From the NCBI GenBank assembly GCA_000697475.1, contig JNEU01000565.1:1-64000 (forward strand): a stretch of DNA of 64,000 nt. Reading direction: 5' to 3'. Below are positions 49,977 through 62,822 of the stretch, piece by piece. This DNA is from Lichtheimia corymbifera B2541 (Eukaryota > Mucoromycota > Mucoromycetes > Mucorales > Lichtheimiaceae). Both the position numbers and the translations under genes were made by a program. The stretch's first letter is position 1. Each line of letters begins with the position of its first letter. The notes below the pieces were generated by a model. That model was not told where the DNA came from. It searched no databases and saw only the letters and a program-made list of their open reading frames with translations.

Positions 49977-52384
49977 CTAAGTACGAAGTCTATAAGATCC
50001 TCGACCAAAGCTCAATGGCACCAAAACTCCTAGATAGGCCTTTGCCAGTACTTGCAAATTGGATGCATCCAGCACAAGCAAGAATGACGTTGCCCGAGCA
50101 GAATCAAGCACAATGCTAACCAGCACGCCATCGTCTTCTTGTAGCTCCTCGTCAGCTGATGCAGATGGTCTGCCAATGAATACAGCTTCGCTTGGGTAAC
50201 AATTTTCTTGATGCCATGCTGCTGTCACCTTGTGAGTCTCGATATCCTAAAGATTACAAGAACGTCAGTTTGGCTATTTGCAAAAGAAAAAAGTATGTAC
50301 ATATACTCACGGTCTTGATGATGCTATCCCAGATCTTGCCATCACTTTCTTCCGAGAAACCCACACCGTAGACATACTTGTGACGATGCATTCTGTACAA
50401 TGGATTTACTTGAGGAAGTTCCATGGATGATTGAACCAATTGTCCAGAGGAAGCTACAGGGAGCGTTGCATACCATCCAGCGGCAGCAGCAGAAGGTTGG
50501 GCTGTTGAGTTTTCCACGTCCGTTGTTGCATTGGTGCCGCGAAGATAGCTCCACATGGATGAAACTCTTGAAGCTACTCCAGATGCTGTTGGCAGGATAC
50601 TATTGTTGGTCAAGTAACTGAGACTTTCATCTTCAATGTTGGATAAAACGAAACGACGTAATTCGGATGGTGCAAGACGAGACGGTTTCATTTCCGAGGG
50701 ATTCCGCATATTCTCGGTCGTAAGTTGATGTGCAATGGTAGCATCCTTATAGCATAGAATATCCACATTGATGTTGTCATGGCCATCCTCGTAAGCATTC
50801 ACATGATGGAATCTATGGACATATCAGCAAGGATGTTAAAAGACAAAGGTCTATTGTCACTTACGCAAAACAGGCATCAGCTCGATAAGTTACAAGATGT
50901 TGACCCTTGTCTCTTGAAATGACGTAAAAGAGCGTGGGTTCGGATGGATAAAATGAGAATGAATCCATGATGCTTTCATTCCATGCAAACTTGACGGCTC
51001 CTGTATTCGTCAGTAGTGGGAAGACAACCTAGAAGGATATAAATCAATAAAGAGCCCCTTGCTGTCATTAGTCAAACTCACCAATACAATATACTTTGGA
51101 GTCAATGAGAAGCTGTGAACATAGCCAGTTGGTGCCGTAACAGATGCAATGATGCTTCCTTTTGGATTACGATCGCTGATAGAGAAGAAGTTGTAGGCAG
51201 TCGATTGATAACCGATCTCCATAGTGAAGTTGATGTATTCGCCAGTTTGTGGATCGTATTGGCCGTTGGGACATGAGCTATAGCCTTTGAATGCTGGATT
51301 CACCTCATTCCAACAAAGCACTCGGGTAGGTTTGAGATCAAATGGATCAAGTTCTTGAATCTAAAAGACAACATTAATAAATCCCCTGCTTCCATTAAAG
51401 AAAAAACTTGGCATACATACGTGATTTGCATAGTTCTGAGCGAAAAGACGACCATCAACACCAGGGATACCGGCCAATATACGAGCAGCACAAGGTTCAG
51501 CATCGGGCTTGTTGGCTTTGGGGGCAGATTTCAAAAACTTGACGAGCATCGTTTGATTACTATCGGTCTTGAATAAACCAGCAGGATGAGGTGGTGCATA
51601 GCCGTGGTGATCACGAATTTTCTCCACCAAGCGTCGACATGTCAATCGACTGCGATAAGTGATAGCATTGCGTTTGCCGTTGAAATCGAATCGATTCGCC
51701 AAAGGAAGACTATATTCAAAAAGTGAGTTAATCTTCTAGTTATATGCTATTCCAACTTACCCATCAAACCAGTGACCAAAGCTAAAGGTAGCTGTTGCAC
51801 TTTGAAGCAAGCCATCGATTTCAATCTTGCGAGTATATCTGATATCATAAGTGCCAGGACCAATAGTGTAGTGTTCTCCATTGAGCCATTCAGGGAGTTG
51901 TCCTTCCACCTCCAGATCAGCAATGCCATCAATGTCACCAGCGTTGGCAAAGCCCTATTCAATATATAAGTGATTGGATCGTTGATATAGATATGCAAGT
52001 AATGATCACCTTGATATGAGAAGTATCTGAATCCAATTCGATCTCACGTTCCTTTACAGGAGTGGTGGCGCCACTATCACCGTCTTGAGCATTGGGTAAT
52101 CCTTCAGCGTCAAGTAACGAACTCTCTTGTTGTTGAGACCATGTATCATTGCTATAGGCCGACACGTCTATCGCAGAGCTTTGTTGAAGAGGGTGGCTGG
52201 TAGCTCGCTTGGCTTGATCGTCGTCTGAATTGTCACTCGAGACGTTTTTCCATTCACTTTCATCGGAATCGGCAGGCTTGTCAGCAACGGCACTTTCAGA
52301 AATGACGGAAAAGGATTCATCTGACGTTGCTTGATCCTCACGTGTAGGAGTCAAAGGGTGCTCGACGTCGGCTTTATCACTCAT
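49977..52384 (-). CDS. Carotenoid cleavage dioxygenase family protein with altered iron ligands
   Basis: Eight exons (52384-52010, 51954-51761, 51709-51421, 51360-51082, 51028-50865, 50812-50311, 50246-49977, with frame and homology agreeing) give 690 residues. The RPE65/carotenoid oxygenase fold is clear: EWLNGEHYTIGPGTYD, HWFDGLPLANRFDF, YVHSFSLTPKYIVL, FHHVNAYEDG and CYPSEAVFIGRPS. Fungal members cleave beta-carotene, and in Mucorales they make trisporate mating pheromones. The 130-residue N-terminus is acidic and Ser-rich. Two of the four iron-binding histidines are kept (His368 in VHSF, and His436/437). At the first, where AHP/AHG is normal, the sequence is SCPNGQYD (Asn318), and the last, usually FHG, reads SFGRGSY (Gly682/Arg683). 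Catalysis is therefore doubtful. Confidence 0.9.
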
Positions 52385-52838
52385 AGGGTGTTGTGGTCTG
52401 ATATTATCAGGAATGAAAGAGGAGAAATACCAAGACAACGACAGCTGGACTTGCTACTATTTTTGTACCTGATGTCCATTGATTCGGTCACGTGTGGTTT
52501 GGGCACCTACCATTGGAATCGCCTTTGTGGACTTTCGTTCTAGAGCTTACACGAATGCCAATAGCTAATAAAGATTACAAGTCTATTTCATAATGCATGT
52601 AAAGGCTTTTTTTTTTATTACGAGGATGGGGTCATTGTTGTCGCCTTTGTATGATAGATAGGACGCTCATTGTTGATCTACTACAATTCCATATCAAATA
52701 CCCTTTTATTGAACCATTGTATAAAATATTATTACACGATGTATGGTGCAGCTGTATTATCAAAAGTGGAGTGGGGCCATTAAATGTACCGAGGGCTACG
52801 CGATTTCCCATTCTCTTTCACATACCCAGCCGTTAAAC
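52385..52838. other. Divergent promoter region
   Basis: This short region serves the dioxygenase-family gene (minus) and the MED9 gene (plus). A long T-run lies near 52608-52617. No gene seen. Confidence 0.5.
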
Positions 52839-53210
52839 ATGTCAGGTTCCAACCCAACGTCTGCACGACCATCCCCAACTTTGCCAACAGATACCAAAGA
52901 CACCATTATGGATACGTCACCGCTGACATTCAGAAAAGAGGACTTTAGCTTCATGCGAGACTTTCACCAAATCATTGAACTCATGTTGAATGGGAACAAC
53001 CAAGAAGAGATTGGCAAGGCAGTGGCACAGATGGACGAAAGGTTTGAACATGCACGACGAACATTGCAAGAGCTACCTGGTCTTCAATACGTCAAAGAGG
53101 AGCAAGAAGCTATCCTTGAACGCGAAACGGCAGTATTGGATACCAAAAAGCGTCAACTGAAAAAGTACATGGAACTCTCGCCCTTCAAATCAACTCCTGA
53201 GGATGTTTAA
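52839..53210 (+). CDS. Mediator complex subunit 9 homologue
   Basis: A single exon encodes 123 residues. MED9 (yeast Cse2) sits in the middle module of Mediator, bridging activators and RNA polymerase II. The sequence has the family layout: an early FSFMRDFHQIIELMLNG, then MDERFEHARRTLQELPGL (with the conserved LPG), then EEQEAILERE and a basic coil DTKKRQLKKYMELSPF. The first 40 residues are disordered and Ser/Thr/Pro-rich. The call rests on pattern rather than a catalytic motif, so it is solid but not certain. An upstream in-frame methionine exists at 52743, but the ATG at 52839 (MSGSNPTS) looks more natural. Confidence 0.7.
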   Translation: MSGSNPTSARPSPTLPTDTKDTIMDTSPLTFRKEDFSFMRDFHQIIELMLNGNNQEEIGKAVAQMDERFEHARRTLQELPGLQYVKEEQEAILERETAVLDTKKRQLKKYMELSPFKSTPEDV

Positions 53211-53456
53211 AGTAGACCGCATCTTTGTACCATTTCCCCCATCCTTACAATGTATATATCATAATATAAAGCCTTCTGTGCTACATTTACATTTCCTCAC
53301 ACATCTTTATTTGTCATGTGATTGACGTTGTTATGATACTCTCTATTGGTAACTAGTAATCCTGGATATGTTTGTTTTGCTTAATGCTTTCAGGCATTCT
53401 CATTTGGTATTCTACATGATAACACAATAAGCATCCGTTTCTCCTCAATGCTATGA

Positions 53457-55232
53457 TCAATCTTGAGCGTATTTACCTCCATTCTGCGTAATGTATCGTA
53501 CCCAAGGAAGTGCCTGATAACCGCTCTTTTCTACAATCTTGAGATACCGTACTTGGATACCGGATACAGTGAAATAAGGGATCTCAAACTTGATATTGAT
53601 AGGCGGTTTTCGCTCCGTTTCTTCGGCTAAAAGGACATGGTACGTGAGTCCACATGGCTTTTCCCGCCGTCTTTCCCCATAATAACATACCTGCTTGAAC
53701 CGACGGTAATCCAAAATGAGCACGCAAGATGAGTTCTTTACCACCCTGGAACTGCTTGATCTTCCAAACCAGACACGATCTTTCAGGTTTATATGATACC
53801 GATCCGCTTGTGCTCTATGCGATCATTTAATATACATATAATAAATCGCATTTCAAAAACAATACCTTGAACTTGGGTGTATCGGCATCATCAGGTACAG
53901 GTACTTCGATTTCGACGTTATTAGCAGAGCTCTTTCGCTTGAATTGGGCTCTAGCCTTCACGAGGTATTCCACACGAGAACCCGAGTATGTCTCAACGAC
54001 AGCTTCCACCCATATCAATGGCTTGACAGAAGTTTGTAACCGATAACTCATCAACTCAAAGTCGCCGTCTGGAGGAATAAAGCTGATTGTGCGATCATTT
54101 TCGAATCGTGACAAGCGTACGCATTGATGAAACTTGACATCTTCCATTTCAATGGCCTTTGCCGCATTGCTTGCTACCATCCCACTATCAATATTTCGAA
54201 TCGACTATCGGATTTCGCATACATACCTCGTCCAGTAGCTTCAAACATGACCTTATCGTTTAATCCCAATCGCAACTCCGGCATCCCTGAGAGATAACAT
54301 CGCATCTTGACAGCTCCAAGCACTTCGCTACGAAGCACATTGCCATTTGCATTCACCTGATCAAAAGAGAGTGAGCACCAAAAGCAAAAATCCAACCTTG
54401 TGTTCACGTGATCCATACCAACAAATTGACGCTTTCAATGACATCCAGGAACACTTCGTTCTTTTTATACTTGATGCCTTCTGAACGCCAAGATACAGCA
54501 TTGGTGACAGCCATAGGGGGTCGAACTTGTACTTCCAACTTGTATGCATCCTGAGTAATATATCTTTGGTTGAAATGAGCAAACAAAACACAAGCATAGA
54601 TAATGAACGAGAATCCCTTACTCTTGCAAGATTTTTGTCTCGGTCGTCTGTGGATAACCAAAGTCCATCATTTCATCCAGCAGCTCGTAAACAATGACAA
54701 AGTTATCTCGGATCGATTCCTCCTCCAACTCTTTGAAATATTCGGAAAACACTTGTGTGAGCTTGTGAAGGTAAAGCATGATCGAAGCTGCATTGGTGTT
54801 TTTTCTTGTGAGAGCCAGCACTAGATTGAAGCAATGCTATTAATACAGTGCATAGTATCCATTGACAGTTACGTACAGTAAAGGTTGCTGTGCTTGAGAT
54901 AGAGATAACTGATGCCATCATGGGTAAAACACGGCAAAGGCACCTGCTCGTCCTCAGCCTCGGATACCTGGGATACATATATGTCATTATCCAGTCGTCA
55001 TGGTGGTCGTGCCGTTTTTGACTGCAGCATCGGATATACATACCAGAGGCATGAACTTTTCGACAGCACTCATTGGGATGTCACCGCGATAGTTTCGTGA
55101 GATGAGCACTTTGCCCTTGAGGTCAAGAATAAAAACTGTAATATTATGTAAAAACAGTCGTAATCGTAAGCTTTTCCATTCTTGCAAGTTAATTCGGTCA
55201 TCCCCATGCTGCTTCGTACCTGCAGATGCCAT
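53457..55232 (-). CDS. AP-1 complex medium subunit mu-1
   Basis: Nine exons (55232-55220, 55135-55044, 54967-54880, 54820-54622, 54563-54419, 54356-54227, 54173-53866, 53814-53691, 53626-53457) give 422 residues, the family's usual length. The subunit binds YxxPhi sorting signals and clathrin-coat partners at the trans-Golgi and endosomes. MASA and VFILDLKGKVLISRNYRGDIP across the first intron are diagnostic of AP-1 mu. The longin domain, linker (YELLDEMMDFGYPQ, TNAVSWRSEGIKYK) and mu-homology domain (VRLSRFENDRTISFIPPDG, IKFEIPYFTVSGIQVRYLK) follow. The first coding exon is only 13 bases. The C-terminus RYITQNGGKYAQD is close to the family end. Confidence 0.95.
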
Positions 55233-56266
55233 GGTCCGGAAATAGTGGTGATGGTCTCGAGAGCCGTGAAGGAGTAGGTTGTGTGGGTGGGTGGGCAAGT
55301 TAATTCATGGACCTTTCCTCAAAAAGCTTTCTGAGTCTGAATCAAACGATGGCCACAACACACCATCATCGCCAGTAAAAATGGCAGCAGCTGTAGTAAC
55401 CATGATATCAACAGTGACCATGGCAATGACAATAGATATCGGCCCATTCTTTTTGTACCGGCTCTTTGCCGGAAACAAGCATGATGAATGACACCAATAA
55501 ATACCATGCGCATCAGTCAATCTTCGATTAGGAGACTTTTGATAAATCTTGCTTTACTACAACCACGTGGAATAAAAAGGGCCTCACGGTGCATGATAAA
55601 TAAAAGGCCTGCATTGTAGAAGGAAGATTGGGGCAGGATAAAGTTTCGAAACAACCCTCTACATGGAAAAACCACCATATGAGATGATGTTCTTCATCAT
55701 TCAACATGCATGAGTAGCGGTAATACAAGAGCATATTTTAAAGTAATTCAACCCTGCGTTGTTGCAATCATGCAAATAGCATAGCAAATGGCACGTTGTT
55801 ACAGCAGATAACGTTGGACTAGATCACAACCCAACTGGAACAGTAGCTATTGTAACATCATCATCATCATCATAATAATAATAAACGTACGCTGCTGCTT
55901 GTTGAAATGAGACATATTATTTATCAATCCTGCTATGAGACAGGCATTGTTATGGGACTATCAGTATGCTAGGACATCTTGTTTACTAATATTACGGAGA
56001 TCTAAGAATTTCAAGCAATAAGCATTTTTGAATCACATCGGTAGTCGTTTAGATTAGGGTATACCCAAGCATAAATTTTCACTGTATTATGCATACAGCC
56101 ACGTTTTCCTGTGCACATGGAGACCACGCGTAATTGAAATGCTGCAAGATTAAATTGCTGGTTCCAATATCAATGTCATGCACAGACAAAGATGCAAAAG
56201 ATATATAAGGATGATGATGATGGGATATGCTTTGATCATTCGAGATAATACTCATACATTCAAATA
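55233..56266. other. Divergent intergenic region
   Basis: This 1.0-kb gap separates AP-1 mu (minus) and the FHA-RING gene (plus). It holds an ATC/ATA trinucleotide run near 55856-55883 and a TATA-like TATATAAGG about 60 bp upstream of 56267. No gene seen. Confidence 0.5.
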
Positions 56267-57259
56267 ATGGTACATATTCGTCTGGTGCCTCATGTCAGCC
56301 ATGGCAAACCATGCCATGTCTTTGATGTTGTCGAAAGAGACATGTCCCAAGGAACAGTGCTCAAGCTTGGTCGATGTGCTGCTGCTACGGTGCCTACTAC
56401 TGGTGGCAGTAGTGATCCACGCTCATGTTTGATATTCAGGAGTAAAGTTGTGAGCCGACATCATGCTGAATTATGGAGTGATGGCAGCAAGGTATGTCAT
56501 CTAAGCAAATTGTAAATAGGCTGTATCTTAACTTTATGCATTCCACAGTTATATATTCGGGATATCGGCTCCTCGAGTGGCACCTTTGTCAATCACTTGC
56601 GACTCTCACCTCCCAGAAAACAAAGCAAATCTCAGCAAGTGGTGCATGATGGGGATGTGATACAACTGGGGATCGATTATCAGAAAGGAATCGAACCTGC
56701 ATTTCGAGCAGTGCGTATGCGAGTGGAAATCATGCCTTGCTCCCCTGATAAAACAAGGACTTTTTCAAAAGCAGTATTCGAAAGATTACATCACATCACC
56801 ACCACCACGTCAAGTCCAGAGTCACAAGAAGAACAAGATGAAGATGAATGCTGCATATGTCTTTGTCCTATTGCATCATCCCAAGCTTTGTTTGTCGCCC
56901 CATGCGCACATATATATCATTATAAATGTATGCGACCTGCAATGGAGCAGCATTTCCCAGCTTTTTCGTGCCCTATTTGCCGTGCCTACTGTGATCTCAA
57001 TGAAGATGTGGATGATGAATGCTCCATGATGCCCACAACAACATCCAATGGTTACAAGATCAAGAGGCATATGTCATCATCCTCATCAAAGCACAATCAC
57101 CGGAATGCGCGCCATTTTAAAACACTCTCCCCACATGTACATGCTGCTGCTTTATCGTCCACCAAGATTGCTATGCTACCAACACATAGCAACAGCTTGG
57201 ACCGACAAGTCCCACCACCACACATCCAATTGCGTCCTTATCATGCCATTGTTGCATGA
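56267..57259 (+). CDS. FHA-RING E3 ubiquitin ligase (Dma1/Dma2-like)
   Basis: Two exons (56267-56491 and 56549-57259) give 311 residues. The N-terminal FHA domain, which binds phosphothreonine, shows LKLGR, the core SRHHAELW and the late DIGSSSGTFVN, followed by GDVIQLGIDY. A RING of the C3H2C3 type follows: CCICLCPI, APCAHIYHYKCM, CPICR. The FHA-then-RING order matches yeast Dma1/Dma2 and animal CHFR/RNF8-type ligases, which act at mitotic and septin checkpoints. The last 90 residues are Ser/His-rich and basic. The intron splits the FHA domain between its core and late strands. Confidence 0.9.
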
Positions 57260-57727
57260 GTATAATCATCTCCCTAACTTTTAGACTTTGTTGTACTCAA
57301 TCCATCGTGTACCGATATAGATACTTTAGAGCGATAATAATGCATTATCTTCCAACCCCATATGTATGTCAACATTGTTATTATAAAACTGAGTATTTCT
57401 TTTTTGTGCATGGCATGATATTTTGGAGAGATGATGCAATCGTAGGGGATGGTTGCTATGTTACTGTAAGAACGACCACAATTGAGACTGGGTATATGCG
57501 ATTATAATTCTACCTTGGGTAGCATCTTTATTGGGATTAGTTGTATCTATCATGAAGGGCAGCAAAGGATCACTGCAATGCAGCGGAGGAGGAGGAGGTA
57601 GTAAGTAATAATTGGGAGTGGCTTTTATCTTACCGTACGTCACGCGGGCAGAGAAAATATTTTTATCATTGGGCAGTGGCCGTAGGGAGATTTTCCTTCC
57701 TCTACTTCGTCCATCTTCATAGACGCC
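57260..57727. other. Promoter of the eL19 gene
   Basis: The gap between the FHA-RING and eL19 genes. It contains a minus-strand C/T-rich stretch but no recognised gene. Confidence 0.45.
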
Positions 57728-58657
57728 ATGTGAGTTGATGCCCCTGGTCAATTTTCTCGAGCTCTTTCAGTTTGTTAGCTATCAAAAACACCACTCGTTA
57801 TCAGCTACGTTGTATGTTGTCACTCCAGATGGCTGGTGGGCCGCCTTTCCATTCAGCTTTTTTTTTTTCTGCTGCTGCCATGTTGAAGAAGAGCATCTCT
57901 TGGGAACACCTTGCGTGATATCGAAAAATGGGTTGTGCAACTATGGCAACATACTGGAAGAGCAAAATGATTTGACAGCAAAACAATGTCTTTTTTGTGT
58001 GTATTTACTGATTCGATTTTTTTTTGTCTTTTAGGGTCAACTTGCGCAACCAGAAACGTTTGGCCGCCTCTGTCCTCAACTGCGGCAAGAGAAAAATCTG
58101 GCTTGATCCTAATGAAGTCAACGAGATCTCCAATGCCAACTCGCGTAAGTACACAAAGAAAAAAGGATTGGAAAAAACGGGATTACCAACATACAACAAC
58201 AACAATAGGCGCCAACATCCGCAAGCTTGTCAAGGACGGTTTGATCATCCGTAAGCCTGAGATCAGCCAATCTCGCTTCCGTGTCCGTGAGCGTGCTGCT
58301 GCTAAGCGTCTTGGTCGTCACATGGGTCTTGGTAAGCGTAAGGGTACTGCCAATGCTCGTATGTCCCAACAAGTCCTCTGGATGCGCCGCATGCGTGTTC
58401 TCCGTCGTCTTTTGCGCAAGTATCGTGAATCTGGCAAGATCGACAAGCACTTGTACCACTCTCTTTACCTCAAGGCCAAGGGTAACGGTTTCAAGAACAA
58501 GCGTGTCTTGATGGAGCACATCCACAAGGCCAAGGCTGAGAAGCTTAGAGCCAAGACTCTTGCTGAACAAGCTGAAGTTCTCCGTGCTAAGAACAAGGCC
58601 CTTCGTGAGCGTCGTAAGCAACGTGCTGAAGCCAAGACTGCTGCTGGTGAGCAGTAA
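57728..58657 (+). CDS. 60S ribosomal protein eL19, start codon split by an intron
   Basis: The spliced protein is 186 residues: [18 protein letters not shown], then [18 protein letters not shown], and basic helices with [16 protein letters not shown]. This is eL19, near-identical in eukaryotes. The A and T of the start codon (57728-57729) precede a donor GTGAGT, and the G follows the acceptor at 58034, so a 305-bp intron splits ATG. The remaining coding exons are 58035-58144 and 58209-58657. The first intron is several times the local norm, as in many ribosomal genes where long first introns help expression. A poly-T run precedes its acceptor. Confidence 0.95.
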
Positions 58658-58972
58658 ATTAACTTTTCTGGTGCTCTGTCGTCGTCTTCGTTTTTTCTCA
58701 TTTCCCCGCGTCTAATAAATCCGTTCATTGTGCATTTCGGTTGCGTGACAAGATGGGATGACATACGTGTGTGTGTGTGTGTGTGTGTATGTGTTATATA
58801 TGTGGCTGATGGTGCATTTACCCTTTGGGAAAATGAAAGAGTGATGGGATCAACCCGCATTTGCTCACTGGTATCACATTATTCGTTTGTGTTTAACCGT
58901 TTTGTACCTTTCTGTTTCTCTCTCTCTGTTTCTCTTTCTCTTTCTCTCTTTTCCTTTATATTACTCGTTGCA
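58658..58972 (+). other. Promoter of the RhoGEF gene with GT microsatellite
   Basis: This gap contains a GT repeat (about 58768-58790) followed by a long CT-rich tract (58914-58955) just before the RhoGEF start. Confidence 0.55.
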
Positions 58973-61900
58973 ATGACAACCCATTCTCGCGACTCCACTG
59001 CTACAACATTACGCGCCAACATTGCCTTGGGTCCACCGCCGTCGCCACCACCACACACCGAACCCGTTTGCTTTGTTTCTCCAATGACGCAAGACAGCAG
59101 CGAATGCTCAGCATCGCCACTTTCTGCACCAACACCACCATGGCAACAGTATCCAATGACATATAATACATCCAATCCCCCTATCAGACAACCGAGCACA
59201 AGCAGTAATCGATATCCTCCTACACTTGGGATCAATATTGGACAGCATACTACTACGACTCCTCGATCCAGTCGCATAATGTCAGCCAATGTATACCCCG
59301 CTTTTCTATCACATGTGGCGTTTGAACTGCGGCAACGTGTGATCCTCGGTCCTCGATTAAAAAATGGTATTGAATATCAAAATGCATTCGATGGTCAGGA
59401 AGCTGTGGTATGTTTCGTTGTATATAGGTATGTTGTGTCTATGTTCCACTGATCAGCTTGTTCTCTCGTTAGGATAAGCTTTTGATCATCCTTGGTATCA
59501 CCAATCGACATTTAGCTGTACGAGTAGGCCGAGCATTAGGTCAACAACGTTCCTTTCACGATGTCATTTATGAGCGACAATTGGTGGATTCATCTTCAGA
59601 AATATATCAATTTGACGAGCGATTGCTTATACCAACAGGCCAAGATAGTGGATCACCTGGAAGCATGACTCTCGATGATAGCGATAATGATGACGATAAT
59701 GATGATACGTACACAGATCAGCACATTCCTCCTCCTTCAGCTGCTACAGAACACTTTTACGATTCTTTATTCGGTCAACGTTTCGATATTCGACAGAGTT
59801 TTACATTGGTCGATGAATTCCCTTGCGGCGTCTTTACAGAACTCACCCAGTGCTATTCACCTACATGTTTGCTCGATGATCGACCGTGTTACAGCCTTTC
59901 ATGTCCAAAGATATCAGCTTACGAGAGGCAGAAACGACACCTCCGTGAACAAAGCATCGACACCAGTGCAGAAGATAGATCTTCATTTTCAACGGGGTCA
60001 TTGCATGATTATTATCGACAACATGAGCTATGGGCCAATACAGTGCCTCAACAAGTGCGAGATACGATTTCTGAGATGGAATGGAAACGCCAAGAAGGTA
60101 TCTTTGAGCTCATTTTCACTGAAGACAACTTTGTGCGATCCATCGATTATCTGAATGAGGTATGCATACTTGCTCGAATTGGCCACTTTTCGTATCACTT
60201 TCTAAATGTAGATTATATATAGATGTGGATCGAGCCCATTTCTCAATCGGATATCATTATTCCTAATGCACAATGGCGTGAAACCTTTCTCAAGAGTGTC
60301 TTTGCCAACATCATGACCATACGCAACATCCACGTTCAGCTCTTATCAGCACTACAAGCCCGTCAACGAGAACATCCCATTGTGTCCATGATCGGTGATG
60401 TCATGCTTGAACATGTGTACAACATGGAGCCGCTCATTCAATATGGAGCCAGTCGCTATCAAGCCAAATTTGCTCTGGAACACGAGAGAATGATCAATCG
60501 GCCATTCGCTGCTTTTGCCAAAGTATGTATCGTAGCACACACACATATATATATACTCGATGATGATGATGATGGTTAATATGTATTGCATTTCATTCAG
60601 CGGACAGAAGCGCATCCATCATCTCGTCGATTACAACTCAATGCCTTTTTATCAAGTCCAACAACTCGTGCTGGTCGATACAATTTGCTGTTGGAAGCCA
60701 TTCTAAAGCGCACACCAACCAATCATCCAGATCGTGAAGCTATACCAAAGGTGATGGAGATCATTAAAGGGATTATGAATCGAATGAATCGTACGGCTGG
60801 TGAAACCAAGAACAAGTTTGATCTACGGCGTATGAATGCCAATCTTCGATTCAAAAATCAATCTGATGAAATCGTAAGTTGGCTTAGCCGATGGGAAGGT
60901 TTTAGGGAGGGAGGAAAAAGCTAGATGGATGCGTGTGTGTGTGTGTGTGTTTGTGCGTGGGATGGTGAGGCTGAGCCTAGTAGTTATTCTTTTCTTTGCT
61001 CAAGACACGCTGAAGACAACACATGCTGTAATTAGGATCTACGCTTATTGGACCCAGCCCGAAGAATTATCAAGGAGGATCGATTGCAGAAATCGCCCAG
61101 CCGAGGATCAACTGAATACCTAGTGGTACTTTTCGACCACTATCTAATAATCACTCGTGTCCGACTCGAAGGTGCCAGCTTATATTATGTGGTGCAACGT
61201 CCGGTATGCAAATGTAGATTCATGGAAATGCTGGAATCAGCATGTCAGTCATCAAGAACGTTACACATGGCTAACATGGATGTACCTTTTTCTATAATAG
61301 CCGATCCCGGTCGAATGGCTCATGGTGACAGCTGAAGCACAGGCCAACGCATCTTTGATTGGCACCAACAATCGACCAAGCTTTCCGATCACGTTCCATC
61401 ACCTTGGCAGGAAAGGGAATGCAGGTCCTATCACGTTGTACTGCAAATCAGAACCAGCGCGCAAACCATGGCTAGATAAGATTCATCAGATGCAAGCTGA
61501 GCGGGAAAGGAGAGCCGTGTTCAAGTTGATACCAGCCATCAAGCCACGAACCATGTCCAACATGTACAAGGCAAATCATTTGGTCACATTTAGTATGTTT
61601 GGTCTATGCTACGTTTCAATTTGTGTATTGACATTTTGAGGTTTTAGATGGCGGACAACAATATGTGCTTGCTACGGATAATGGTGTCTATGTTGGTCAC
61701 ACTGAGGAATCAAGCGTCCCAAGCCAAATTCTTGATGTACAGCATGTAACCCAGGTCCACGTGTTGGAAGGTGCCGAAAAGCTCTTGGTGCTAGCTGACA
61801 GGACATTATGGGAATACGCATTGCACGTGGTGAACAATACCAAGCCCAGGAATGACGAGAGGAGGAACATGATTGAAACAAGCGTTCCTTTCTTTCATGC

Positions 61901-62822
61901 TGGCATCTGCTTACAGCGAACAACCATTTGTGTCCCTCGCAAAAACAGGCTCAATACCAATATCACTCTCTTTGAACAACTGACATGGGACGATCAGGTC
62001 AGAAGGCTCAGAAGGGCGGGCCGGACTATTCCACCCAAACCACACCCATTAGATCTACATATGAGGAAACTTAAAGGGAAAGAATACTCTATTCCTGGCG
62101 ATGTATGGGATATTGAATTGACAAACTCGAAAATGTTGATGAGCACATCACGTGGTGTCATTATTCTGAATATGGCTCAGGATGAAAGACCTGGACGTAA
62201 GCAAGCAATAATGTGTCGTTTTTCTTTTGTTTCTCTTCTAAACAATGCTATAGATCTTTTGAATCATGAGGATCCTTCGTTGCATTTCATTATACATCGG
62301 GAAAGTGAAGACCATTTTCGATCCGTGCAAAAACGCATTGTCTTGTTTCGTACGCCAGATGCAGAGCATATCGTGTGCTATGATGGTAGGCTGGGTGGGG
62401 TTTAAGATGGCGATTACTATGCATTGCTCTAACGTATAACAACGTTGTAGAATATGCTTTCTTCATTGATGGAGATGGGAATCGGCAACGACCCGAGTTT
62501 ATTATTGAGTGGGAAGGTTCACCTGAAGCATATGCATTCAGTTACCCGTATTTACTTGCCTTTGAGCCCAATTTCATTGAGATTTGCGATATTGTAACGG
62601 TAAGCTATCTGTGATCTCCCCCAATAAGCTATGCACTTACATTTGGATTAGGGAGAGCGTGTGCAAATTATCCGTGGTTCGAGCATCAAGTGCCTTGTTG
62701 ACCATAATATTTATCGATCCAAGATACCTATTGTATTCGGAGTGATGAATGACGCCTCGGAAGACAACTACTTGAATATATTTCGACTAGAACGCGCTAT
62801 TTCCCCTTTATCATCGTCTTGA
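58973..62822 (+). CDS. Rho1 guanine nucleotide exchange factor (DEP-DH-PH-CNH, Rom2/Rgf-like)
   Basis: Ten exons (58973-59407, 59473-60159, 60223-60522, 60601-60873, 61036-61203, 61301-61592, 61648-62196, 62254-62385, 62451-62599, 62652-62822) give 1,051 residues. It activates Rho1 at the plasma membrane, driving cell-wall synthesis and polarity. Order: Pro/Ser-rich N-terminus; DEP domain (SHVAFELRQRVILGPRLKNG, FDGQEAVDKLLIILGI); DH domain (EMEWKRQEGIFELIFTEDNF, RYNLLLEAILKRTP); split PH domain (DLRLLDPARRIIKEDRL, VVLFDHYLIITRVR); and a CNH domain (QYVLATDNGVYVG, DGDGNRQRPEFIIEWEG, FEPNFIEICDIVTGE). Domain order and length match fungal Rom1/Rom2 and Rgf1-3. The N-terminus ahead of DEP is probably regulatory. 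Confidence 0.94.

Noticed and set aside
26576..55232. A secretory-pathway gene cluster (YIF1, REP, Sec24, AP-1 mu)
   Set aside because: The genes share a process but are far apart, on both strands and separated by unrelated genes; I see no coregulation signal.
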